Of a stretch of DNA of 64,000 bases, positions 13,063 through 24,326 are shown piece after piece. The stretch covers positions 124,001-188,000 of the forward strand of contig DF237040.1 in assembly GCA_000708835.1 (NCBI GenBank). The letters are read 5' to 3'. Numbering within the stretch: the first letter of the stretch is position 1; the number at the start of each line of letters is the position of its first letter. This DNA comes from Klebsormidium nitens. Its lineage: Eukaryota; Streptophyta; Klebsormidiophyceae; Klebsormidiales; Klebsormidiaceae. Below the pieces are notes generated by a model. It was not told the DNA's origin. It saw only the letters and a list, made by a program, of their open reading frames with translations, and did not search any database. Made by a program: the position numbers and the translations under genes.

Positions 13063-14073
13063 GTTTTTGGTATGATTCCTTGTTCCGGTCACGAGCACTT
13101 ATATCTCAGAATCCATCGCACCCTGTCTGCTGGGTTCTCTATCTGGGCATACCAGCCTTTTCAAAACGTGCGGTGCATTGCATGCCAGAAACTAACAAGC
13201 ACCGTCTTGAACCTCTCTGTCCCCATGTCCATTAGATTGCGGGTTGCATGCTGGTAATAAGGACGGTTGAATTGAAGAGCGTGCCGGTAATAAGGACGGT
13301 TGAATTGAAAAGCGATAACTGACAATACATGGTTGGGCAACTTGCGAAGGCAGACCAGCAATGTCCATCTCATTATGTTGGTACGCTTGATTATTACCCG
13401 ACATGAGTCCATTTTTGCAGTCAATCATGAGGACTCACAAGAATTGCCGCGTATACTTTGGTACATCGCGTACCACAACCCTGCTTGTGATGACATGGTT
13501 AATTCCTCATCAATATTCTTTGCATGCATCTTGAGGATCTCTCTTGAACTCGATCCGCTCGCTGATATATCTCAGGGTGCAGCGGCCCCCATACAGCATG
13601 TGCACTATATACACTGGGTCGATCCGTGCGATCGATCAGAGCGTCCGAGTTAAACCCGGTGTCATCATATGCAATCACCATGCCGGCCCCATAATTGATT
13701 GCACCGCATATTATCGAGGTATGACGTCCACTGTATACATGAAGCTAGCCCATCTGCAGAGTTTGTCCAAGCATATATATGCACCCTGGCGAAGTTGCCA
13801 TAGCAGAGATGCGATTGCTGCCAGCAAAATAGCCTGGAAGCAATCATAATAGCAGCACAATCTGCATGCTAAAATAAATACGGCTCATTTCTGCATGCTA
13901 GCAACCCCGGCGCAAGCTACAACAGAGCAAAAAGCACGACGACTGGATAAACAACTCATTTTCCAACTTAGTTACAATACTCTTGCATCTATGATTGTTA
14001 TATCTGTACAATTTTCGATCTGAGATCAACCACGCACTCGCACACTCCTTTTACTGATGGAAGTTGCCAACGC
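13063..14073. other. Intergenic region between convergent genes, with a 33-bp tandem repeat
   Basis: About 1 kb separating the 3' ends of the CIR-type and MsrB genes. It contains a direct 33-bp duplication at 13251-13316, described separately. Open frames are short and without domains. The 13560-13900 part is rich in CATATA, GATCGATC and TGCATGC palindromes, like other intergenic stretches in this window. Confidence 0.55.
13251..13316. repeat. Two-copy 33-bp tandem repeat
   Basis: Two adjacent copies (13251-13283 and 13284-13316) share the core GGTAATAAGGACGGTTGAAT and differ at only a few bases near the ends. The array lies downstream of the CIR-type gene in non-coding sequence. It looks like a recent slippage or unequal-exchange duplication. 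Confidence 0.85.
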
Positions 14074-16488
14074 CTACTCCCCTGAAGTAAACTTCAAGGA
14101 AATCCCATTGACACAATGCCTCTCATCAGTGGGGGTGTCAAACCCTTCGCCCTGCAGCACGAAGAGCGACAAAGCAGTTCAGTAAACAGCACCCTGGGAT
14201 GCAGCAAGTCTTATTCAGAAACCAAAGGTACATTGAATCACAACCGGATGACAATATTTTCAAGAACCAGGACCGGATACCAGTGACAAACGAAACGACA
14301 AAATATGTGTCACATAGCATAGAATGCGATGCGAACATCAGCGTCTGTATGCTTAAAAACGCACTTGGACAACGTTAAACCGGAGAACAGAGGGCGATCG
14401 ATCAAAATGAGCAAGAAATCAGTCTGAAAAAATAGCAAACGCCTACCTTGAAAACGTGCCCCAAATGGCCGCCGCATGCAGTGCAAGTGATCTCGATTCT
14501 CCGGCCGTCTGGGTCAGGCTGCAATAGGGAGGATTCACAGGTCAGCCTTGACTCTGATTCTCAAAACCTGCAGTCTTTCAAAAGCTTTTGCAAGTGTCCA
14601 ACGATGTACAACCCAGCCTATTGGGTTTTCTCAAAAAAAGGAACTTGAAATGGTTTCAAAAAAAGACACTTCAGCCGTCCAAAATCAGGTTTTCTCAGAA
14701 GACGAAACTTGAAAGTATCTCAAAAAGGAAAGCTTCAGCCCTCCAAGATTAGAAGAACTGGATTTGGACTCCAACAATTGCAAGTCGACGTGGTTCGAAG
14801 CAGACCCAGGTTGCTTTTTGGAAGGATGTGTCAAGGATGTGTGACAACTTGCTGTAAGCAATGTCCAGATTAAAGAAACGAAATGGCCTTAAGCTGAAAA
14901 GAATGAAAGTCAGAAGTAAACAAGAAACATAAAGCAGAGCCCGAAAAAAGCGCAGTCACCAGCTTTTACTGCCCTTACCTCCCCTTTTTTGCGGCAGAGC
15001 CCTCCCCCTCCCCTCCCCTTCCCTTCCCTTCCCCCCTCTTCCCCTGTCCCTCATTTGGCTGCCCCACTTCTCAGGTCACCGGCCAGGTTTCTTCCAAGAA
15101 AATCCTCCGCTCCGCAATTACCTTTGTCAAGACTCACTGCTTGATGTAAAAGGTACTCCAGATGTATTCGAAAACAAGGTCAGCAAATACCCTCCCTGAT
15201 CAGCACCTCTTGTCCTAAAGGAAAGTCGAATCGAACTTGAAGCACAATCTGTATCACAATAACTGTCTCAATCGTATTGGGCAATGCTTTCTTTCAAGAA
15301 AAGACAATCACCGGAAAGAACAGTCCCCCATGAACAGCGTCAATCGACTACTGACACTCGATTGGATGACTTCCTCGTTGTTTCCCTCCATATATACCTT
15401 TTATCTAATATACTCTGTTGCGGGCTCAACAAACTGACCCCCAGGTCAATCGTCACTAAGTAACAGCGATTCAGAACAAGGAAAATAAAAAGGAAGGTCC
15501 AACTGATGCTCACGTGTCTGGTGATCGCGCCTGGAAGCCCCTCGTAGAACGCGGGCCAACCGCAGCCGGACTTGAACTTTGTGGTAGACTTGTAGAGGGG
15601 GGTGCCGCAGCCAGCGCACTCATACACACCGTCGTCGTATGTCTTGTCTAGAGGACTGCTGCCAGGATACCTGAAGTAAGCACACGCGCTAACTGTGAGT
15701 AGGTTGGAAACACTTAGCAGGGTAGGCTTGAGAAAATTTGTATGGGGTGAGTGGTACGATATATGTAACACACTAGTAATGATCGTTTATCACCATACTC
15801 AAGGCGCCTATAATGGCAAAACCGGTCATCACAGGCGCTGATCAACTGGTGCGAAGGACGCCACTGAAAATCGAAGGTAGGCCAGAATGAAGGGGCTTCC
15901 CCTGAGCGGCAGCATTTACGCACAAACCACTGTTTGAAAATCAAATATTCCATGGTACCATATCTATGAAGAAAGCTGAACCTGCATGTATTAAAATACT
16001 CCTCACCATACAAAGTGCCATAGACCTGACCTTCGGTCACAATCAACCAAAACCTCTTGCGGATTCGATATGCTGAACGACTGAACGATGCTAGCATTAA
16101 ATCAGCTGCAAACCACACAATGCTGGTCAACTCTCGCGATTTTTGGAGAGGCGGAAAAAGGAAATGCTGAAACCACTCACTCTGTGCCCTTTTGCCTTAG
16201 CACCCGGAACTGCTCAGGGCTCAGAACCGCCCGCCACTCCTGATCCGACTTCTCTACCTTGGTGGCCATTGCGCGGATCCCGCTGACGTCAGCTCGTCTC
16301 AACGTCCTGTTAGCTGGTGCAAATTTTTGAAGGGGGCACCGGCGCAGGCTGCTCAGATCAGCAGAATTGCAAAATGTCTGGATTGGGGCTGCAAAGCGAG
16401 AAACAGAATGATAGCAGCTTCTTGCAGCACAGGCACGCGGCGCGAGGGTTGCGAGAGTGAAAGAGCGGCTCGCGAGAGAGGAAGCCAT
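14074..16488 (-). CDS. MSRB: Peptide-methionine (R)-S-oxide reductase MsrB, predicted plastid-targeted, four exons
   Basis: Exons (complement): 16181-16488, 15514-15670, 14447-14518 and 14074-14151, giving 615 nt and 204 aa. It reduces the R-epimer of methionine sulfoxide in oxidised proteins. The first ~75 residues (MASSLASRSFTLATLAPRA..., rich in S, A and R, almost no acidic residues) look like a plastid transit peptide. A downstream in-frame ATG (MATKVEKSDQEW) could give a short cytosolic form. The catalytic domain has structural zinc pairs C121/C124 and C167/C170, the active-site cysteine C192 in RHCVNGISL, and C139 in SGCGWPAFY. C139 lies 53 residues before the active cysteine, as in the two-Cys plastid MSRB2 class; the one-Cys MSRB1 class lacks it. 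Intron 3 holds a 64-bp tandem repeat and a long pyrimidine tract. The gene is divergent from PNO1. Confidence 0.93.
14624..14752. repeat. Two-copy ~64-bp diverged tandem repeat in an MsrB intron
   Basis: Copies at 14624-14687 and 14688-14752 both begin GGTTTTCTCA and both contain an AACTTGAAA block followed by CTTCAGCC and a purine-rich end. They are clearly related but have diverged by substitutions and small indels. The array sits in the MsrB intron between the exons at 14447-14518 and 15514-15670. Confidence 0.75.
14981..15060. repeat. Pyrimidine-rich low-complexity tract
   Basis: A run of CCCT, CCCTT and TTCCC units on the + strand centred on 15001-15053 in the same MsrB intron. It is purine-rich on the transcribed-sense strand of that gene, so it is not a splice polypyrimidine tract for MsrB. 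Confidence 0.8.
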
Positions 16489-17005
16489 GCCAGGAATCTG
16501 ATCAGAAACGTGCAGCAGAGTTTGCACTGACAAGGAAGGGAGAAAGAAAGTGAGGAGGAAAGTTCGGGGCTTTTTTGTCCGAAGTCTGAAGATTAGAGCG
16601 CCCAGCCAGGGGACGAACCCGTCATTGACGTGGACACAGCTAGGCTGTCGATATGCGATACATTTGCTGGCCGTCCGATGAGTGCCATGCTTCAAGCGGA
16701 ACTAGGTATTGGGAAGAAAAGACGAAAAGCACCGCGGGCGGTGAAGGAAAAGTTTCTGACCATTACCATGCTGCGTACTAGTTAAAGCTAAATTGGCAGC
16801 CTGCCAGGTGCAGGTGCCCATGTGCTTCATTTGAAACAGAGCAACAACTTGAAGGAGCAGGAGAACTTAGCAAGGACGACGCCACTTACCAGAACATCTG
16901 TCCTTTCACCATATTGCCCCATCAGCCCCTTTGCCTGTAGAAGCATTTTCTTGGGTCCATTGACTTGTTGGGAGCATCTCGCGCACTATAATTACAAGAA
17001 ACAAG
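16489..17005. promoter_or_regulatory. Bidirectional promoter region, MsrB (-) / PNO1 (+)
   Basis: Only 517 bp separate the two start codons, so both 5' UTRs and both core promoters must fit in this interval. I see no convincing TATA box. The frame upstream of the MsrB ATG stays open to 16695, but it lacks transit-peptide character and is probably 5' leader. Confidence 0.6.
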
Positions 17006-19806
17006 ATGCCGCCCATTAGGGGGAAAGCAAGGGACGCCGTTGTGAGCATGGAAACGGATGCAAGGGGGGGTCCTGCAGGGCCGTCAAATGCGGAGGGGGG
17101 TGCAGGGCCAGAGTTAAACCTCCCCCCCAAGCCGAAGTTTGCGCCCCTGTCAGCCAAGGAAATGAGCGGAAATAAGGTGGAGTTTAGAAAAATACCGGTG
17201 CCCGCCCATAGGTATACGCCTTTGAAAGAGAACTGGCTGGCAATATATAACCCCATCTATGAGACCATGAAGCTGGACATTCGGATGAATCTGAAGGTGA
17301 GGAGCTCCTGGCCCTTGAATGTCACTAGCAAGAAGATGTCACAGTCTAATGTTTCTCATGTCCGTGTTCTTCAATATTTTGTGCTTCTTACCTTTATGGG
17401 CTTGAGAGCAATTAAAGGCGCTTCTTCTTCATGAAGCGCTGTTGGTAATGGTCTGAAATAAATGGTGGTGGTATTGTCTATTTTATGAAGCATGCTGCTT
17501 GCTCTTCAAAGGCGCCCACTGCTCCCCTTTTCAGTCAAGTGCTTTTCCTCCCTGATTCCTTGGTTGCTGTCGATGTGTTGGTTGCGGCATTCTACCCCGA
17601 CAGACAAGCATATCTGGGCTCCTACCCACCTATTTTGCTCTGCCAGTTCTGCCCTATTTTGACTATTGAGAGTTTCGCGCAAGCATTCTTTCAGCCATTC
17701 GTATGGTCTGTTGGTCTGCACGTTCTTGGGATTCTTCAACTATATTCGCTTTTAGGGTTGGTGAGAGTTTTAGGGTTTGCTATGGTCGTTGACTGCGATC
17801 TTGTGGCATCTGACTGGTCGTGTCAGTATCTCCTCAATAATCTGAGGCTTACCCTTGCTTCGTGAGCATTGGTTCTTGTATGTCGCTGGTAAGATGATGA
17901 CTTGGTCGTTCAATCCGGAGTGGATGTTTTTCTCTGATAGATCTATAACTGCGAGTTCCATATGAACATGAACCTGGGAACTGTGAACGCTGAAACCAAC
18001 AACAAAAAGGGTTAACCCGTCTTTTTCCTTCTTTTGGTTGCTCTCTACCGGTCTACCGGTGTGGTCGTCAAGACTAGCTTCGGCAAAACACTTGCACTGA
18101 GTTTTTTTCCTCGATAAGCTTTTCAAGGGCAGTCGCGGAAGGTGGCGGTTTGAAATTTTGCGAAACATCCGGGAACATGTTCCCTGTTCTTGTGGTTTCT
18201 TTCCTGGTAACTTGATATTTCTTGCAGATTAACCAACTCCAAGCAAGTAATTTTGACTTCTCTGATTCAGGCCCTCTCATTGTTTATCACTGTCTTTACC
18301 TTCAAATCGTTCTTACTATGTCGTTTTGCCTCTAGTTATGGCCTTTCACCAACTTTTCCCCCCCTCTTTCTATCCAGGCAAGGAAGGTGGAGATCAAGAC
18401 GCGAGCAGACACGGCAGACATTTCGGCCCTGCAGCGGGCGGCGGACTTTGTCCAGGCGTTCATCCTGGGCTTTGACGTCGGCGATGCAATCGCACTGCTC
18501 AGGCTCGACGATTTGTATGTGGAGTCGTTCGAGGTGAGCTGGCATCATTTCTCTTCGCTTCTTCATTCTGGCCTTTTCCCCCTCCTTTTTATGTGACCAG
18601 CCAACCTCCCGCAGTTTGTCCGGTTTCCTTCGCAGCTGAGCGTCGATGCAGCCATGAACGTTCTTGTCTGGGTGGCAGATTGAGACTGACGCTCAAGTGA
18701 GTGCAATGCATTTGTCGGTGGAGGCTTTCGGAGCTGCAGCACCGTTGGCCTCATCATGTTTCACGGCAGACGGTGTGAGGATTATGGGGGGCCTTGTGAG
18801 GATTATGGGGGGCCTTGTCGGTGGGGTCTTTTTGAATATCCAAGTTAACTCAGAGCGGGTCCTGCAGTATTAAACGTCCCTATCGATCGGTGGGACTTCC
18901 TTTAGGCCTCCCGTTTCCTGTGGTTCGCATATAGTTCGTATGTGCAACGCTTGCCAGCAACTCTGCCTCAGGGGTAGAAATGCATTCTGTTTAATCCTCG
19001 TTGGCTCTCACGAGATATTCATGAAACGGTGGCCAGCATGCCAGACTAGATCTGCTTTCGAGGCTTGGCGCTTAAACTGTTCTGCTTTGGGTTCTATATC
19101 TGTCTGTAAGCTCTTGCGGCGTATGCTGAGTCTCGTACTTCTGTGCGGGCGTGTTGTTGTCGCTTGCGTTCCACTTCGTTGTCGGCCTGTGGTTAGGTTT
19201 CGAACTTTTATTCTTCCACTGCGGCATGTTCAAATGGACTGCAGTCTTAGCTGTTCTGTAATTCCAGACCCCTTCTTCGGACATCTGAGATGTCATTTGA
19301 AAACATGTTGTTAAAGCCGGCAGACCTCCAATTCATGTAAAAGCACGAGTTGACAGTCAGGCTGTTCTCCGCTCACTTGACGGCCATTCCGGTCATCGAT
19401 GCTGAGAGGTTTGGTCTGTTACGGAGGTTTCATTGCTGTCTTTGAAGGTGTGCTCCTCCACGAGTCTGTTTGACAAAGGCCTACGCATCGTCACGAGTTG
19501 ATCAGGTTTGCTTATGGCATCTTGGGTGATCTCATATTGCAGATCAAGGACGTGAAAACGCTGCGGGGGGAGCACTTATCCCGGGCCATCGGGCGCCTCT
19601 CGGGGAAGAACGGCAGGACCAAGTTTGCGATCGAGAACTCGACTAAGACGAGGGTCGTTCTGGCCGACACTAGAATACACATACTGGGGTCGTTTGCGAA
19701 CATTCGGGTGGCTAGGGATGCGCTATGTAGTCTGATTCTCGGTTCGCCACCCGGGAAAGTGTACTCGAAGCTGAGGGCAGTGTCAGCAAGGCTCTCCGAG
19801 AGATAG
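17006..19806 (+). CDS. PNO1: RNA-binding protein PNO1 (partner of NOB1), 40S ribosome assembly, three exons
   Basis: Exons 17006-17296, 18378-18533 and 19543-19806 are all in phase 0, giving 236 aa, the family's normal length. PNO1/Dim2 is a KH-like protein of pre-40S particles that assists NOB1 cleavage of 20S pre-rRNA and Dim1 methylation; it acts in the nucleolus and cytoplasm. Landmarks are VEFRKIPVPAHRYTPLKENW near residue 58, MKLDIRMNLK at the first exon junction, FILGFDVGDAIALLRLDDLY in exon 2, and the highly conserved exon 3 with LRGEHLSRAIGRLSGKNG, FAIENSTKTRVVLADTRIHI, LGSFANIRVARDALCSLILG and a YSKLRAVSARL end. The N-terminal ~55 residues are Gly/Pro-rich and variable, as in relatives. 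Intron 2 contains a small 21-bp tandem repeat near 18774-18815. Confidence 0.96.
18774..18815. repeat. Two-copy 21-bp tandem repeat in PNO1 intron 2
   Basis: The unit GTGAGGATTATGGGGGGCCTT occurs twice head to tail with no mismatch visible. It is followed by a G-rich stretch, and it is intronic. Confidence 0.8.
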
Positions 19807-21435
19807 CCGTTGGACATGCGGGTAATGGTGAAAGCGAGTGGAATAGACGGAGTCCAGTGTGTATGTGGACGATCTCCCGGAGTGGAACCTAACAAGTCTA
19901 GGGCGTACATGTCTTTGCAGCTAGAGTGTGTGGCCCGCATGCCACGTGCCAGCCAATCTGACTCTCAATTTCATTGGAATCTGTTTGACAACTCCATATG
20001 TCAAGGTTGGTGCAACTAATAGTCCATGCACGGACCTCAGGAGAGATGGTCCGCACGTTCACAAGTCGGGCAGGGTGCTCTGGCTGTTATATGGTGCTGG
20101 CACCCCACTAGAGCTCTTGCCGCTGCGCGGCCAGACTCGACAGTGGGAGAGTGCCGCCACTAATTATAGGAAGGTACGACATCACTCTGCAGCGGTCATA
20201 TGTTCCAAAACCCTGATCGAACATGGCCCACTTTGTTGGTCTTGAGTCGTTGGACCGTCCAAATAGAACATTTTGAGATGCATGGTTGGACTGCATGCGG
20301 CCAGGCGGTCAAAGCAACATGCAGTTGCATGGAGCGTGGGTGGAGCGATCGGTTCACTCTCAGTGTCTGACGGTGCAGGTCACTTTATACACCATTTTTA
20401 TCATTCTGCCGCAATTCATCAAATTTTGGGCTCCAATTTGCCGCCATGGCGCAAATTTGACTCGGATAGCATCTTGATTACAGAATAAGCGCGGCCGGGC
20501 GGTTTCCTTGCAGCAACTATAGTACCGCGGCCGGCCGTGGCATCTGTAGAGTTGCATGTGTCCGGTCTGGTCGAACACATGGCGGCATGAGCTAGTCAAT
20601 CATGCAAGCATGGCCTAGTGGCGGCAACTCTTGATACTAAATAACTTTTTGAAATTGCCGCACGTACTACATGCGCTATTCAGGGCCCGGCGTAGTGCAC
20701 CTGTCTGCATGCCAGACGTTGTTGCGCAATGTGATATTGATGGTGCATAGTTCAGTACAGAACGTAAGGGGTTTCAGAATCTGTTACACTAAGTGCACAC
20801 CAGACGCCATCATATATGTGTACAAGCGGGACCGACGATAAATTACTAACTCTCGGGGCCTGATTCTCGTTGAGATGTCAACCGTCTTAGAACTGGCACC
20901 TTTCAATTCAACGACAAATGATGCTGAGTTTTGCAATGTGCACCATGTCGAAACCGAGACATCTTTATTGGCAACTCAAACTGTTATAGATTCCATGTTG
21001 AACCTATTCTTGAAGGTTGCTGATGCCTTGAAGGAGCTGCAAGCGCTTATCTTCTCTGACATTCTATGACTTCCTGCACTGACAGCTCCCGAGTCTGGCA
21101 CACCCCACAGAAAACAATAGGTCAGTTTTGATTCCACAAGTCTTACAGAGGACTGCACTCGAAGCAATCCTTCTTGGCTCACGAACAATGCTCTTTGATC
21201 TGCTTCAACCCGCTCATTCCAAGACCTAGCAACTCTTTGTACTGTGGCTTTCTCAAGTCGGTCTCGGCGTATAAGATGATGCTTAACTATGCCTATGAAC
21301 TGCCCTCGTGTAATCTGAACAGGCAGTAAACAAGCGCGGGGCCCAGATAAGCCCTTACAGAAGACAACCATGAGAGAGCTCAATCTTACACTTGTGTGCA
21401 TAGACGATAGAATACCTCTTTCAAACCTCTGAAGT
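19807..21435. other. Intergenic region between convergent PNO1 and F-box genes
   Basis: About 1.6 kb of 3' flanking sequence. The longest frame (20976-21446, -) overlaps the F-box terminal exon in another frame and has no recognisable domain. A GC-rich palindromic patch (CGCGGCCGG... near 20490-20545) is visible. No gene is supported. Confidence 0.55.
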
Positions 21436-23238
21436 CTAACAACCATATTTGTCCAGAATTTGTTGCACTAGATTACGAAGGGCTTTCAAATGCTGGAGTC
21501 ACACACCCCTGAGGCGCCTCTCATGAGCAAAATTTCCACTGGTCGACAATCTCAGTTTTGTAAAAAGTTTATTACTCACCCGGATAAAATGGTAAACCGC
21601 CCGATAGTCTGGCCATTGATTGCGCCTCCGCCCATACCTGGCCGACACCCCTGCTGCCTTCAACGCAGCCTCGATCTCTCCCCTCCTTTCCTTGCGAACT
21701 CCGACTGCTTTCTTTTGCAGGAGAGAGCGCCTCTTGTCCAGACTTTCTAGAGCTTCGATTCTGTTTAGAGTGTAGCTCGGGCTGTGTGTGCAAAACCCAA
21801 GAAACAAGCGGACAAGAGGGAGACTGATCTCCGGCAGCCGCTCCACCCTGTCAAGAACTTCTGGGATCAAAGCCCAGAACGGGGCCGGATCATCACATGC
21901 CTCCATCTCCGCCTCCAATTCCGGGTCCGACTCTGACGAGTACTCCGACTCTGAAGTTGTCTCCAACCCGGACACTGTTCCAACCTCGAATCTCTCTATC
22001 AAAGTGCTAATGCGCTTTTTCACGAGGTCCAGTTCTACCAGCACTTCACACTTCTGCAAAGACTTTGCTAATTCTTGCGTCTTTTCCCCAATCTTACGTA
22101 GACAACACGTGTCATTCTCGTCCCCAGGACCGACAGCCAGTGCATTGGGGCCCAAGTAAACCGCCAACCACGTGAGCTTTGCGCTGGCAGAGAAAGGATC
22201 TATACTCCTCCTAAATGCAAGTTCTGCTCTGTCGTTTTCTACTTTCAAAAAGAAAGTCTCGCACAACAAGTTCATGAGGTCGCTCTTCTCAATCTGGAGG
22301 TCCTCCCCAGACCCCTCAAGCGCCATGACCTCAAGAAAGGACTCTTGTGATCGACTGCCATAGCCTCCCATCATGAGATGGCCGTTTCCACAAACAGAGC
22401 CCTCAACACGAAAGCCTCTTGGGCCAAACGCTGATTCGTCGACCTCCGAGTCGTCCGAATCATCACTTGATGGATAGTACGGATGATTGTAAATGTAATT
22501 GTTCTCAAAGAAAACGTCTTCTAGCAGTTTGAATAACGGCGCCTGGCAATAAGCGCAGCAATCATCCGCTCCCTGTTGCATCAGTTCCTGCTCCTTGGAA
22601 GAAGCCTCCAGATAGGCCTCAGCGCCTGACTTTGCTGCAATTGCGGATGCAGCAAAATCCTGAACAACACCTCGAAACGCAAAGGTGCACGGCTCGTGCC
22701 CAGCCGAGTCGGGATACTCGTGCGCGCAAGGGGAAGTCACAAAGACAACATCGTCCCGAAATGGTTTCCGCAATCGGAGGTCTCGCATGACAGCCGGCCC
22801 TGTCTGAAAGCCGCTAGTCTTTTCTTCAACGTGCCCCACCAGATCCCACCAAGTATTCGTGTAAAATGCTCCCGGCCATGGCTCAGACCCCTTAGTAAAG
22901 TCCTTTAGATTCTCATAGTCGGAAGGAACCAAACCCGCGCAATAGGTTATGACCTTATAAGCTGCCAACCAACCGCCCAAAGGCGGACTGCTGGGGTCGT
23001 CATACCCCATCTGCTTGCACAAAGCAGGCGCCGCATCTAAGCATAGCAGCTTCCATGTGCTCTCCTGCATCACATTGCGCCAGTCTTTGCAGACACACGC
23101 AATGACTGCCACGTGCATAGGGCTAGGTCCCAGCTTGTAGAAGATAGCGCCCAGCAAGTCAGGCCCAAGAGTGGTGATGCCCTGTCTGGTGGCTGGAGAA
23201 TGACCAGGTGCGCTTTGGGCCGTCCGCTTTGGTGCCAT
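21436..23238 (-). CDS. EID1-like F-box protein, two exons
   Basis: Exon 1 is complement 21580-23238 and a short terminal exon is 21436-21492, for 571 aa. The small 87-bp intron is supported by a perfect GTGAGT donor and a CTCCAG acceptor in phase 0. Reading through it instead adds an unrelated tail ending at 21499. The start MAPKRT is the in-frame ATG at 23238; frame continues upstream but lacks conserved residues. Residues ~22-68 form an F-box (TLGPDLLGAIFYKL...CVCKDWRNV...WKLLC). What follows matches the plant EID1/EID1-like layout: GGW near 88, a DVVFVTSPCAHEYPD block near 163, FRGVVQDF, a CXXC pair (CCAYC, 227-231) and VCGNGHL near 282. F-box proteins bring substrates to SCF ubiquitin ligases; EID1 itself acts in phytochrome A signalling in angiosperms. 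The acidic segments (259-268, 428-449) and long helical C-terminus go beyond the angiosperm family core. The substrate is unknown. Confidence 0.85.
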
Positions 23239-24326
23239 TGCTACGAGTATGATTGATGGCTTCCCCCAAATGCTAGTGCCTTGATGGTAGTGGTTGTTAT
23301 AAAACCGCCTTCCTTTGCATGCATGGCACCATTTGACAAGAGAGAGGGACCATCGGAGAGCAGGTACTGATTCTACCGGTCCACCTACTACCCACCCTCC
23401 GTGTGCCGTTTCCTGACGCTCCAAGGACCCAGCACTGGCACGGTGGGCAGGGGCAGCAGCCAAAACGGGTCCGCGTGTTGCGACAATTCCAACGTTCGAG
23501 CTGCCGTGACGTGTTTTCTTGATCACGCAAGGTAGAATCAGTACGCCGCATTCCCAGGCCCGGCATACAAACCCGGAGCAGCTAGGGTGCGCGCTGGTGC
23601 TGCCACTAGGGTCCTAATAATAGGAAGACAGCCCATGAGCCTGCAAGGCTGAAGACAGCCTAGCTGCTTCCAGATTAAATCTGCTGCACATGCAGCCATG
23701 GGCACATCATGGCCGCTCGTGTACTTTGTCCACATTGCCGTGACAGTACAGCATGCACTAAGCCCATCAATATTGAGAGACGTCGGTGGTTGAAATTCAA
23801 AACAAGTGTGCGTTGTACTTTGAAATGGCACACGTTGGTATGTTATATGCGCGCGATCGAACGCTTTGAATTGCCAAATTGTACGATCTCGCCTCCACGG
23901 CACACATGTCATAGTTCTTCCCTAGCTGATTGGGGTCAATGGTTCTTCGGACCTAGGCGGCTTCATAAGCACATCGGCGGGCTAGCTAGTTTGCTTGGCA
24001 TCGTCATAGCTTATGATTGCACGCAAAGGGCCATAGGCTGCAAGCCCTATTGGCCTGCCTGACTGACATCTCGTCTTTGTCACTGCATTAGTGTGGTGGC
24101 GCAAACAAGTACAGACAGTTCAACGCTACAATGTTATACACCAGAATTCTTCACCAAGCAACGACGAATTTTAAACGGCAATATAGAGATCGGAATGTTC
24201 CTGTTTCAGGACTTTATACACAAATGGTAAGCAAGCTTGTTCAACAGCGGGACAAACGGATAGGGTGAACGAGCCTCCAGCTTGAGTTTCCAAACCCCGC
24301 TTATTTCTGGAATTCAAGACGAATCT
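23239..24326. other. Intergenic region between F-box promoter and VPS37 3' end
   Basis: Both flanking genes are on the minus strand. The F-box 5' leader and promoter probably occupy the part next to 23239. The rest has only short frames without domains. Nothing else is supported. Confidence 0.5.

Noticed and set aside
18660-18700. Possible ghost of PNO1 exon 3 (GGCAGATTGAGACTGACGCT)
   Set aside because: Similarity to the true exon start is limited to a few bases around the acceptor; not above chance by eye.
20976-21446. 156-codon minus-strand open frame
   Set aside because: Overlaps the F-box terminal exon in another frame and resembles no family; probably 3' flank.
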